Shown here in pieces: positions 42,429 through 52,000 of a stretch of DNA of 64,000 bases. Under the pieces are notes generated by a model that searched no databases, had not been told where the DNA came from, and saw nothing but the letters and a program-made list of their open reading frames with translations. The DNA is from Candidatus Brocadia sp. (lineage in GTDB: Bacteria; Planctomycetota; Brocadiia; Brocadiales; Brocadiaceae), in the NCBI GenBank assembly GCA_021646415.1, contig SOEU01000002.1, forward strand, positions 363,184 through 427,183. Reading direction: 5' to 3'. The position numbers and the translations under genes were made by a program. The first letter of the stretch is position 1. Every line of letters begins with the position of its first letter.

Positions 42429-42466
42429 CAAATTTTATGCCCGTTTTTTGAAAGGAGCGAAAACGC

Positions 42467-42976
42467 ATGGTTGTTAAAAAGCAAAAAGAAGCTGCCAGAA
42501 AAAATATTAAAAAAGCACAGGCAGCATGGCAAGCAATGTCACCAAGGGAGCATGCAAGAGCCCAACCTGAGGGAAGAGCAAGGGCGAAACCTGGGACAAA
42601 AGGAAAAGGGAAATATTATCGTATCGTAGTTCGTCCAAAGGAAGAATTTGTAACCTTTAGGTACCACGATGTTGGGCAACCAGGACATACACAAAGGCTT
42701 GCCGGCAAAAGATCAAGTGGATCATGGGCTGATCAGGCATGGCTCATCAGCAAAGAGGACGCGCATATTGAGAACGGAGAACTAGTAGCCGATACCTCTG
42801 AAACGCAAGGAATCTTGGATAAAATAGGCCCTGCGAAACAGGTAAAGGGAGACATTTTTCAGGGACATCCCAGAAGAAACGTTCCTGAAACTGAAAAACC
42901 GACTCCTGCTCAAAAACGTGCACGAGCAGAAAACATTCGTAAAGCCCAAGAGGCGCGAAGAAAACATAACTCATAA
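42467..42976 (+). CDS. Basic hypothetical protein with repeated end motifs
   Basis: A 169-residue basic protein starting at ATG 42467 behind gaaaggagcg. The N terminus (KEAARKNIKKAQAAWQAMSP) and C terminus (KRARAENIRKAQEARRKHNS) carry a similar helix-forming motif. Between them is a compact core with YYRIVVRPKEEFVTFRYHDV and WADQAWLISKEDAHIENGEL. The charge suggests nucleic-acid binding, which is inference. It lies in the stress cluster between the duplicated segments. No family name is known to me. Confidence 0.7.
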   Translation: MVVKKQKEAARKNIKKAQAAWQAMSPREHARAQPEGRARAKPGTKGKGKYYRIVVRPKEEFVTFRYHDVGQPGHTQRLAGKRSSGSWADQAWLISKEDAHIENGELVADTSETQGILDKIGPAKQVKGDIFQGHPRRNVPETEKPTPAQKRARAENIRKAQEARRKHNS

Positions 42977-43050
42977 TAAAGCAAAAAAGAAATGTTTTGA
43001 TTGTGAGTTAAAATTAACGGTCTATTATTGAAATTTTTGGGGAGGGAAAT

Positions 43051-43212
43051 ATGTCAAAATGGAAGTGTCGGATGTGCGATTATATCTATGATCCGGAAAA
43101 GGGTGATCCGGATAACGGCGTTAAGCCAGGGACATCTTTTGAGAGTTTGCCCGAAAGTTGGGTATGTCCATCCTGTGGTGCAAATAAAGACCTGTTTGAT
43201 AAGCTCGGTTAA
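43051..43212 (+). CDS. Rubredoxin
   Basis: A 53-residue rubredoxin, starting at ATG 43051 after ggggagggaa. It has both cysteine knuckles ([20 protein letters not shown] and [19 protein letters not shown]), so one iron is bound by four cysteines. Rubredoxins carry single electrons and commonly feed flavodiiron proteins and superoxide reductases. The flavodiiron gene at 24727 lacks a fused rubredoxin, so this is a candidate donor (inference). It sits in the stress gene run. Confidence 0.95.
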   Translation: MSKWKCRMCDYIYDPEKGDPDNGVKPGTSFESLPESWVCPSCGANKDLFDKLG

Positions 43213-43310
43213 CAATTTAAACAATTTATTTGATCTTATGAAGATAAGCATTTTGCTTTATAGTATTACAGTAACCAACGTAAAACAGTTGCCAAAAGGA
43301 GATATAAATT

Positions 43311-43505
43311 ATGAAATTTGGTAAGAGTGTCATGGTAGCATTAGCAATGAGCATTCTGATTGCGGGGCTAATTGGCTGCAAGAAAAAAGAAGGTCCGGTG
43401 GAGCGCGCCGGTAAGGAAGTCGATAAGGCGGCAGAAGAAGCCGGGAAGCAGATCGAAAAAGCTGGCGAGAAAATCCAGGACGAGGCAAAAGACGCCGGGA
43501 AATAA
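43311..43505 (+). CDS. Small lipoprotein, Ala/Lys/Glu-rich helix
   Basis: A 64-residue lipoprotein with lipobox LIGC (Cys about residue 23). The mature part is a charged amphipathic helix (KKKEGPVERAGKEVDKAAEE and AGKQIEKAGEKIQDEAKDAG). Such short lipoproteins resemble entericidin-like or LEA-like stress proteins, and the role is unknown. A ribosome-binding site (aaaggaga) precedes ATG 43311. It lies downstream of rubredoxin. Confidence 0.8.
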   Translation: MKFGKSVMVALAMSILIAGLIGCKKKEGPVERAGKEVDKAAEEAGKQIEKAGEKIQDEAKDAGK

Positions 43506-43562
43506 TAGCCTGGCGAGGTGCGCAGATTGAAGCTGACGACTTCGCGCCTGCGCGGCTAAGTT

Positions 43563-43656
43563 TATGTAGGTTGGGCTAAGGAAAGAACCACAGATTTCCA
43601 TAAACCCATCTAATGGTTGATGTTGGGTTTCGCTTATGCTCTACCCAACCTACATA
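43563..43656. repeat. Inverted-repeat element
   Basis: tatgtaggttggg at 43563-43575 is mirrored by cccaacctacata at 43644-43656. The interior also contains opposed copies of tgttgggttt-like sequence. This short foldback element lies between the lipoprotein and dodecin genes. The rest of the 43506-43847 gap shows no gene. Confidence 0.65.
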
Positions 43657-43847
43657 GGTGAAACCGGTAATACGTTAATGTTCAGATGGGATTGATTCTC
43701 ATGGGAGCAACTGAAATCGGTCATCGATCAGACATGCATCCCGGTAACGCCGCGGCAACCCATCAGAAACTAGAAGCCGGTGTGTGGAAGGCAAAATCGT
43801 TTTGAAGCATTATCAAAAAATTAAGGAGCATGAAAGGAGACTAAATC

Positions 43848-44054
43848 ATGGCTATTGTTAAAGTAATCGAAGTTTTAGCGCAGTCGGAGAAAGGGTGGGA
43901 GGACGCTGCCCAGGAGGCGCTGAAGGAAGCCTCGAAGTCAGTTCGAAACATTCAATCAATCTATATCAAAGAGTTTCAGGCTACTGTTGAGAATAACCAG
44001 ATTGTAAATTACCGAATTAACGCCAAAATTTCCTTTGTGGTCGAGAAAGTCTGA
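43848..44054 (+). CDS. Dodecin (flavin-binding storage protein)
   Basis: The 68-residue protein has the dodecin pattern: MAIVKVIEVLAQSEKGWEDA, then AVEEALKEASKSVRNI-type helix (AAQEALKEASKSVRNIQSIY) and VNYRINAKISFVVE. Dodecins form hollow dodecamers that bind FMN, FAD or CoA-like ligands and are linked to stress. The start has a gaaaggaga ribosome-binding site. Alone, it is a typical small stress-island gene. Confidence 0.93.
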   Translation: MAIVKVIEVLAQSEKGWEDAAQEALKEASKSVRNIQSIYIKEFQATVENNQIVNYRINAKISFVVEKV

Positions 44055-44317
44055 GGGCTTTTCAAGAAACAGGAACGTTACGTTATGCCCCGAGGTTGAT
44101 TTGGAACCACTTTTTTAAATATCACCTATAATTACTGAAAAGTATTATTTTTTCATTTCATTCCGAACGATCGATAACCTGAAAAGAAATGGGTCAACCT
44201 TAATACAACTTATTTTTCTACGAAGAAATTGTGGTGTGTTATTATTGCCGCTCCCTTCATCTCGTGTAACAATAATCCCCCCTTTCTCTTACATCCTTCC
44301 TTATGGTTACCGTATAT
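44055..44317. other. Gap before the second duplication copy
   Basis: Mixed-composition sequence with no convincing reading frame. The duplication begins at about 44318 (gagaatctaaataaatagat). Confidence 0.4.
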
Positions 44318-44624
44318 GGAGAATCTAAATAAATAGATATTCTATCTAAAAATTTATAAAATGTATCAATATTATGAAATTTAAATGATTCTCATCATGT
44401 TAACGTAACTCTTAATCATAATTATAATTAAGAAATATTATTTTATTTCTCACGGGAAGGCATTGTTTTTGTCAATAAAGATATTGCATTCAATTTTTTT
44501 TAAAATGAGTGGTTGTTCAGAATAAGGTTCTCTTGACTTACTTTCTGAAAAATGGGGAAAGAAAAATTCGTTTTTTTGTTATTTTTCATGGATTCATCTG
44601 AGATTATTCAGAAGGGAGAAGCAA

Positions 44625-44780
44625 ATGTTAAGAACACTATTATTAATTTTACTCATTTTGGCACTCATCGGGGCACTACCCACGTGGCCTTATAGTGGAA
44701 CCTGGGGTTATTATCCGAGCAGTTCATTAGGATTTATTCTTCTGATCATAATCATACTGCTTTTGTTCGGTTTTATTTAA
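44625..44780 (+). CDS. Small membrane protein, DUF3309 (copy B)
   Basis: A 51-residue near-copy of the gene at 42017 (MLRTLLLILLILALIGALPT, then WPYSGTWGYYPS and SSLGFILLIIIILLLFGFI). A few substitutions sit in hydrophobic stretches, as expected if both are maintained. Ribosome-binding site gaagggag. DUF1328 copy B follows 74 nt downstream. Confidence 0.85.
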   Translation: MLRTLLLILLILALIGALPTWPYSGTWGYYPSSSLGFILLIIIILLLFGFI

Positions 44781-44854
44781 AAGATGAACCCTATCGATAC
44801 AAATGCAATCAGATGTATTACCTTTTTTCCTTCAATCATTAAGGAGGTCATATC

Positions 44855-45034
44855 ATGCTTTACTGGGCTCTAGTTTTCTTTATTATTTCAATCGTTGCAG
44901 CTTTGTTTGGATTTACTGGTATAGCTGTAGCGGCGGCAACTATTTCAAAGTTCCTATTCTTTATTTTTGTGGTTCTTTTTGTCATTTTTTTGGTTTTCGG
45001 GCTTTTAGGACTTAGGCCGCCACCTCCGCTCTAA
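44855..45034 (+). CDS. Small membrane protein, DUF1328 (copy B)
   Basis: A 59-residue near-copy of the gene at 42246 ([40 protein letters not shown]). Substitutions are conservative and there is one residue difference in length. The ribosome-binding site (aaggagg) is better than in copy A. It is followed by treZ at 120 nt. Confidence 0.88.
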   Translation: MLYWALVFFIISIVAALFGFTGIAVAAATISKFLFFIFVVLFVIFLVFGLLGLRPPPPL

Positions 45035-45154
45035 CAGTTTTATAAAAAGTTTTAAACCATGAAGCTACCAGCATGGAGAAAGTGTAAAATTTATAAACGG
45101 ATCATTAGTTTGACCTTATAACAAAAATAAGGGGCAAAATTTTCATTGCGTGAA

Positions 45155-46987
45155 ATGCAAGTCGGAGTAAATTGCTTAGATAATTGGCGATACGAATTTG
45201 TTGTCTGGGCTCCTCTTCCGAGTCAAGTATCGTTAAAAGTAGTTTCGCCATACAAAAAGATTATTCCCATGAAAAAAGACGATAGGGAATATTGGAAAAC
45301 AACTATTGAAGAACCATCCCAAAATATTTCATACTTTTATTGGCTCGATGACAAAACGGACAGACCTGATCCCGCATCCCATTATCAGCCTCATGGTGTC
45401 CATGGCCCCTCTCAGGTAATAGATCATTCCTTCCCCTGGGAAGACGGGAATTGGAAAGGATTTGATCTTTCTGAAATGATCATCTATGAGCTGCATGTGG
45501 GAACATTCACACCCGATGGAACCTTTGATGCCGTAATTTGCCGTCTGGATGAATTAAACGAACTAGGGATAAATGCCTTAGAAATAATGCCCGTTGCCCA
45601 GTTTCCAGGCGAAAGGAACTGGGGTTACGATGGAACGTATCCATATGCAGTACAAAATTCCTACGGCGGCCCAGAAGGCTTTAAACGTTTAATAAATGAA
45701 TGTCATAAAAAGGGCATCGCGGTTATACTTGATGTAGTTTACAATCACCTTGGACCGGAAGGCAATTATCTCAGGGACTTCGGACCGTACTTTACGGATA
45801 AATACAAAACGCCATGGGGAGAAGCTATAAACTTTGATGATCAATATTCTCATGAGGTAAGAAACTTTTTTATTGAAAATGCCATTCACTGGTTCAGGCA
45901 TTATCACGTGGATGCCCTCCGCATTGACGCTATTCATGCCATATTTGACATGGGGGCGAAACACTTTCTCTATGAGCTTTCAGAACGGGTTGAAGAATTT
46001 TCTCAAAAACAAGGGAAAAAATATTACCTCATCGCTGAAAGTGATTTAAATGATTCCCGCGTTGTAATACCAAGAGAATCCTTGGGGTATGGTATTGACG
46101 GAGTATGGTGTGATGACTTTCATCATTCACTTCATACCCTTCTTACCAGAGAAAATCGCGGATATTATATTGATTTCGGAAAGATTGCGCATATGGTAAA
46201 ATCTATAAGAGAAGGCTTTGTCTATTCGGGAGAGTATTCACTGTTTAGAAAGAAAAATCATGGTAATTCTTCAAAGGATATACCTGCAAATCAAATGGTA
46301 GTTTTTTCACAAAACCACGATCAGATAGGGAACAGGATGCTGGGGGAAAGGCTCAGCACCCTTGTATCGTTTGAGGCTCTTAAAGTTGCCGCAGGCATAG
46401 TCCTTCTCTCCCCCTATATACCCCTTCTTTTTATGGGAGAAGAGTACGGTGAGGATGCCCCATTTCTCTACTTTGTAAGCCATTCCGATCCTGCCCTTAT
46501 AGAGACAGTGCGAATGGGAAGGAAGAAAGAGTTCGGTGAGTTCAAATGGCAAGGTGAACCGCCAGACCCACAAAATGCAGAAACATTCATGAAATCAAAG
46601 ATAAACTGGAAGAAAAGAACGGGAGGCAATCACAAAGTTTTATTGAACTTTTATAAGAATTTAATATTGTTAAGGAAAACAAACCCTGTCCTTTCATATC
46701 TTGACAAAAAGAGCTACATTGTAGATAGTCTTGGAAGAAAAAAGATCATACTTATGAGAAGATGGAATGATTCTCATGAAGTATTTTTTATTATCAATTT
46801 TAACTGTTCTGAGGAAAAGATCGTCCCTATTATTGAAGGCAGATGGAATAAAATACTGGATTCCTCAGAAAAAATATGGAATGGCCCCGGATCGCTTCTC
46901 CCAAAGGAACTCAATTCCGGGGAAGAAATAAACATAAAGGGACAGAGTTTTGTTCTGTATAACAGAAAGAAACTTATCGCGGTGTAG
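45155..46987 (+). CDS. treZ: Malto-oligosyltrehalose trehalohydrolase
   Basis: TreZ releases free trehalose from the trehalose-ended glucan made by TreY. The 610-residue GH13 enzyme starts at ATG 45155 (TTG 45146 also in frame). It has an N-terminal beta-sandwich (YEFVVWAPLPSQVSLKV), the GH13 motifs NWGYDGTYPYAVQNSYGGP and DVVYNHLGPEGNYL, nucleophile HVDALRIDAIHAIFD (Asp about 258), acid YYLIAESDLNDS (Glu about 295) and stabiliser SQNHDQIGNRMLGE. All three catalytic acids are present. Its partner treY lies 10 kb downstream, with other alpha-glucan genes in between. Cytoplasmic, no signal peptide. Confidence 0.95.
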   Translation: MQVGVNCLDNWRYEFVVWAPLPSQVSLKVVSPYKKIIPMKKDDREYWKTTIEEPSQNISYFYWLDDKTDRPDPASHYQPHGVHGPSQVIDHSFPWEDGNWKGFDLSEMIIYELHVGTFTPDGTFDAVICRLDELNELGINALEIMPVAQFPGERNWGYDGTYPYAVQNSYGGPEGFKRLINECHKKGIAVILDVVYNHLGPEGNYLRDFGPYFTDKYKTPWGEAINFDDQYSHEVRNFFIENAIHWFRHYHVDALRIDAIHAIFDMGAKHFLYELSERVEEFSQKQGKKYYLIAESDLNDSRVVIPRESLGYGIDGVWCDDFHHSLHTLLTRENRGYYIDFGKIAHMVKSIREGFVYSGEYSLFRKKNHGNSSKDIPANQMVVFSQNHDQIGNRMLGERLSTLVSFEALKVAAGIVLLSPYIPLLFMGEEYGEDAPFLYFVSHSDPALIETVRMGRKKEFGEFKWQGEPPDPQNAETFMKSKINWKKRTGGNHKVLLNFYKNLILLRKTNPVLSYLDKKSYIVDSLGRKKIILMRRWNDSHEVFFIINFNCSEEKIVPIIEGRWNKILDSSEKIWNGPGSLLPKELNSGEEINIKGQSFVLYNRKKLIAV

Positions 46988-47092
46988 CCACAATCAAAAC
47001 AAATTTAACCACAAAACTACAAAGAATTCAATCATCAGGAATATGAAAGAAGTATGATTTAAATCTTACATCGGACAAGCTGGAAGTGGAAA

Positions 47093-49078
47093 ATGACAAT
47101 TGACGGAAGAAAAAGGGTTGTTATAGAAAATTTACAGCCAGAGATCGATGGTGGCCGTTTTCCCATTAAAAGAATCGTTGGAGAAAAGGTAGTAGTTACC
47201 GCTGATATTTTTGCTGATGGACATGATACCGTTTGGGCAAATGTCTTGTACAAATATCAGAACGATGATACGTGGCTCGAAATTCCTATGTTTTTTTTGG
47301 AAAATGACCGGTGGCAGGGAGAATTTATTGTTGAAGAAATGGGAATTTATAAGTATACAGTTGAAGCAGGCATAGATCATTTCAAAACCTGGCAGGATGA
47401 CCTCAAAAAGAAATACGATGCCAACCAGGATATAAAGGTCGAAATACTTATCGGAATTCAACTCATTCAAGGCATATTACAAAGGGTATCGGCAGATAAT
47501 AAAAAAACACTGATAGAGTATATAGATTTTTTAAAAAAAGAGGAAAGCAGACAAGATTTGATGACAATTGCTCTAAAGAATGAACTCAGTAACCTCATAA
47601 AGAAATATCCGGATAAGCAGTCAGCTGCGAATTATGGAAGGGAGCTTACCATAGTAACAGACAGAAAAAAAGCCCTTTTTAGTGCATGGTATGAGCGATT
47701 CCCAAGGTCCTGCTCTCCAGAGGCTAATAAACATGGGACATTCAAGGATTGTGAAAGCATCCTTCCGGAAATATCAAAAATGGGTTTTGATGTGTTTTAT
47801 CTTCCGCCCATTCATCCTATAGGAAAGACAAACCGTAAAGGCAAGAATAATTCAATTGTGGTTAATCCTGATGATGTTGGAAGCCCTTGGGCAATAGGGT
47901 CGCAAGAAGGCGGACACAAATCCATTCATCCTCAACTGGGTACATTAAACGACCTTGAGCGATTCAAGGAAAGGGCCAAAGGTTATGGAATAGAACTTGC
48001 TTTGGACCTGGCATTCCAGTGCTCCCCTGACCATCCCTATGTAAAAGAGCATCCGGGATGGTTTCGTTGGCGTCCTGACGGTTCTGTCCAGTATGCTGAA
48101 AATCCACCGAAGAAATACGAAGATGTACTTCCTTTAAATTTTGAAACAGAACAGTGGCAACAACTATGGGATGAATTAAAGAGTGTCGTGGTCTTCTGGG
48201 TGGAAAGAGGCATCCGCATATTCAGGGTTGATAACCCACACACGAAGCCGTTTCCTTTCTGGGAATGGCTGATAAAGGAAGTAAAGAGAAAATACCCTGA
48301 TGTTCTCTTTCTTTCAGAGGCCTTCACAAGACCGAAGGTTATGTACTATCTTGCAAAACTCGGATTTACGCAATCCTATACCTATTTCACCTGGAGGAAT
48401 ACAAAGCGAGAATTTATCGAGTATATTAACGAACTTGTCCAGACCAACGTAAGGGAGTATTTCAGGCCCAACTTCTGGCCCAACACACCCGACATCCTTC
48501 CTGAACATCTCCAGTACGGAGGCAGGCCTGCATTTATGATCAGACTTATTCTTGCCGCAACATTATCATCCAACTACGGCATTTTTGGTCCCGCCTTTGA
48601 ACTCTGCATTAACGAGTCAATTCCCGGAAAGGAAGAGTACCTCAATTCAGAAAAATATGAGATAAAACACTGGGAATGGGATAGTCCAGGAAATCTCAAA
48701 GATTATATTGCCAGGGTTAATCGGGTACGAAAGGAAAACCCTGCTCTTCAGATCACAGGGAATGTCCAATTCTATGAAGTAAACAATGAATATCTTATCG
48801 CTTACGGAAAGGCAACGGAAGATTATTCTAACATAATCCTGGTTGTGGTAAATCTTGATCCCTATCACAACCAGTCTGGATGGGTAAAAGTCCCTATTAG
48901 CAAGTTTGGAATAGATGCAGACCAGCCGTACCTCGTTCACGATCTGTTAAGCGATGGCAAATATATCTGGCACGGTGAAAATAATTATGTGGAACTCAAA
49001 CCACATGATATGCCAGCCCATATTTTCAAAGTAAGGAAGAAATTGAAAAGAGAAACTGATTTTGATTATTTCCTGTAA
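47093..49078 (+). CDS. glgE: Alpha-1,4-glucan:maltose-1-phosphate maltosyltransferase
   Basis: GlgE extends alpha-1,4-glucan with maltosyl units from maltose-1-phosphate. The 661-residue protein shows its N-terminal fold (RVVIENLQPEIDGGRFPIKR, then DGHDTVWANVLYKYQNDDTW), the insert KALFSAWYERFPRSCSPEAN, and the catalytic barrel: IHPIGKTNRKGKNN, LALDLAFQCSPDHPYVKEHP, nucleophile GIRIFRVDNPHTKPFPFWEW (Asp about 380) and acid LFLSEAFTRPKVMY (Glu about 409). The order and length are typical. It sits 12 nt before the treS-maltokinase fusion that makes its donor, so the two are coupled. Cytoplasmic. Confidence 0.96.
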   Translation: MTIDGRKRVVIENLQPEIDGGRFPIKRIVGEKVVVTADIFADGHDTVWANVLYKYQNDDTWLEIPMFFLENDRWQGEFIVEEMGIYKYTVEAGIDHFKTWQDDLKKKYDANQDIKVEILIGIQLIQGILQRVSADNKKTLIEYIDFLKKEESRQDLMTIALKNELSNLIKKYPDKQSAANYGRELTIVTDRKKALFSAWYERFPRSCSPEANKHGTFKDCESILPEISKMGFDVFYLPPIHPIGKTNRKGKNNSIVVNPDDVGSPWAIGSQEGGHKSIHPQLGTLNDLERFKERAKGYGIELALDLAFQCSPDHPYVKEHPGWFRWRPDGSVQYAENPPKKYEDVLPLNFETEQWQQLWDELKSVVVFWVERGIRIFRVDNPHTKPFPFWEWLIKEVKRKYPDVLFLSEAFTRPKVMYYLAKLGFTQSYTYFTWRNTKREFIEYINELVQTNVREYFRPNFWPNTPDILPEHLQYGGRPAFMIRLILAATLSSNYGIFGPAFELCINESIPGKEEYLNSEKYEIKHWEWDSPGNLKDYIARVNRVRKENPALQITGNVQFYEVNNEYLIAYGKATEDYSNIILVVVNLDPYHNQSGWVKVPISKFGIDADQPYLVHDLLSDGKYIWHGENNYVELKPHDMPAHIFKVRKKLKRETDFDYFL

Positions 49079-49090
49079 GGAGAATCGATA

Positions 49091-52000
49091 ATGCCACAAA
49101 AAGTGGTTTATACCGAAGGCGATCCCTTCTGGTATAAGGATGCCATCATCTACGAGCTTCACGTAAAGGCTTTCTATGACTTCAATGACGATGGAATTGG
49201 AGATTTTAAAGGACTGACCAGTAAATTAGACTATCTGGAGCATCTTGGGATAACTGCCATATGGCTTCTCCCCTTTTACCCCTCTCCCCTTAAGGACGAT
49301 GGATATGATATAGCAAATTATTTTGGCGTGCATCCTGATTACGGTTTATTAAGGGATTTCAAGGAATTTGTCAAAGAGGCCCACAAAAGAGGGATACGGG
49401 TTATTACAGAACTGGTTTTAAACCATACTTCTGAACGGCATGTCTGGTTTCAGGGGGCCAGGAAGGCGAAACCAGGCTCTGCATTGAGGAATTTCTACGT
49501 CTGGAGCAGTACTTCGGAAAAGTATCAGGATGCCAGGATAATATTCAAAGATTTTGAATCGTCAAACTGGACATGGGATCCTGTAGCAAAGTCCCACTAC
49601 TGGCACCGATTTTATGCGCATCAGCCTGATCTAAACTTCGACAACCTTCTTGTGCAAAAGAAAATTCTGAGAGTTATTGACTATTGGCTGGATATGGGTG
49701 TAGATGGGTTCCGTTTGGACGCCGTTCCTTATCTCTTTGAAAGAGAAGGAACAAACTGTGAAAATCTGCCTGAGACCCATGAATTCCTGAAGAAGCTCAG
49801 GGTACATGTAGACAGCGGATTTAAAAACAAGATGCTTCTTGCCGAGGCAAACCAGTGGCCGGAGGATGCAATAGCCTATTTTGGGAATGGCGATGAATGT
49901 CACATGACTTTCCACTTTCCATTGATGCCAAGACTATTCATGGCAATCTGGATGGAAGACAGATTTCCCATAATAGACATCTTTGAACAGACCCCATCGA
50001 TACCGGATGTATGCCAATGGGCGCTCTTTCTGAGAAATCATGACGAGCTTACCCTCGAGATGGTAAGTGATGAAGAAAGAGATTATATGTACAGGGTCTA
50101 TGCAAGAGACCCTGTTGCAAGGATAAATCTTGGTATCCGACGGCGTCTTGCCCCGCTTCTTGGAAACAACAGGAGGAAGATAGAGCTTATGAATGCACTC
50201 CTCTTTTCCCTTCCCGGCACCCCCATTATTTACTACGGCGATGAGATTGGCATGGGAGATAATTACCACCTTGGGGACAGAGATGGCGTAAGAACTCCCA
50301 TGCAGTGGAATGTGGACAGGAATGCCGGCTTTTCCAGGGCAAACCCGCAGAAACTCTTTCTTCCTATTATCATGGACCCGGAGTATCACTACGAAGCTGT
50401 TAATGTTGAGAATCAGGAACGGAATCAGGCGTCTCTTCTCTGGTGGATGCGAAGGGTTATTGCAATGAGGAAACGTTTTAAGGCGTTTGGAAGGGGAAGC
50501 ATTGAGTTCTTGTTTTCAGACAACCCAAAGGTGCTTGCGTTTATACGTCGGTATCAAAATGAGGTCATTCTTACGGTAGTCAACCTTTCACGATTTTCCC
50601 AGGTAGTAAAACTTGACCTTTCACGGTTTTCCGGATATTGGCCAGAGGAAGTATTCAGCAGAAATAAATTTCCAATAATAACAGAAACGCCTTATATACT
50701 TACGATCGGACGTCATGATTATTATTGGTTTGCCATACAAAAAGCAGATGGTGGCGTAAGGTTTGAAAAGATACGAACTATCCCAGAATTGAGCGTGAGT
50801 GGAAGTTGGGAATCAGTATTTGAGGGGAAAACAATAGAAAAGTTAGAAAGGGAAATACTGCCTTCTTATATAAAAATGTGCAGATGGTTTGGTGGTAAGG
50901 CCCAGGAGATGCAAGGGGTTAAAATCATTGAAAATATTTCACTCAGTGAAAATTCTTGTGTTACGCAACTGCTCTTGATCGAGGTCAGATATATTACGGA
51001 ACTATCCGATACATACCTTCTTCCCCTTTCCTTTTCATCCGGAGATAAAGCAGAAAGTATTGTAATTGAAAATTTTCCGGCGGTAGTTGCACATCTAAAG
51101 ACCCAAAGCGCCGAAGGCATTCTCTATGATAGTATCTATAATGAAGAATTTCGCAAACATCTCCTGAAAATGTTTACGCGAAAACATACTGTTCGTGGTT
51201 TCAACGGATATCTTGTCACCTATACGGGAAAGGCTTTTAAAAAGTATAAACTAAAAGAAATTCTGTCAGAAAAATCACAGGTTCTCAAAGCCGAACAGAG
51301 CAATTCGTCCTTTCTTTATGGCAAAGAACTTTTTTTAAAACTGTATAGACGCCTGGACGAAGGAATAAATCCCGATTTAGAAATCGGAAGGTTCCTCACC
51401 GAGAATACTTCTTTTTCTCATATCCCTTCCTTTGCCGGAGCAATAGAATACAGGAGACAAGGCTCTGAACCAGTGGTCATTGGTATGCTTCAAGCCTTTA
51501 TTCCTAATCAGGGAGATGCCTGGGCATATACCCTTGATTGGGTGGGGAGATATTTCGGCAGAGTCCTCGCCAAAAGGGCCGAAATTCAGGAAATTCCAAC
51601 GGCACCATCCTCTCTTTTAGAGATTGCTTTTCAGGAAATACCTTTACTTTTTCAGGAATTAATCGGGGGTGTCTATATTGAAATGATAACCCTTCTGGGG
51701 AAAAGAACGGCAGAACTTCACTTGTCACTTTCTTCCGAAACAGAAGATCCTGATTTCAGACCTGAACCTTTCTCAGTGCTTTACCAAAGATCCCTTTATC
51801 AAGCTATGCAACTTCTTACAAAAAAGGTTTTTTCACTTGCAAGAAAAAATCTGAATAATTTACCGGACAATCTAAAAGAGTTAACGAACGAGATATTGAA
51901 TTTTGAAAAAGAGATCATGGGTCGCTTTAGTGTTCTTTTCAAAAGAAAACTATCTGCAATGAAGATACGAATCCATGGAGATTATCACCTTGGGCAGGTT

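Larger units (their letters stand above)
44318..45034 (+). repeat. Segmental duplication, copy B (leader plus DUF3309 and DUF1328)
   Basis: The second copy of the segment at 41706-42428, with the same gene order and the conserved leader (aattaagaaatattatttta, gattctcatcatgttaacgt). The two copies flank the hypothetical, rubredoxin, lipoprotein and dodecin genes. Confidence 0.85.

Noticed and set aside
42176..42451. 91-residue reading frame over DUF1328 copy A
   Set aside because: It is a different frame of the DUF1328 gene, and its duplicate is broken in copy B. DUF1328 is the conserved product.
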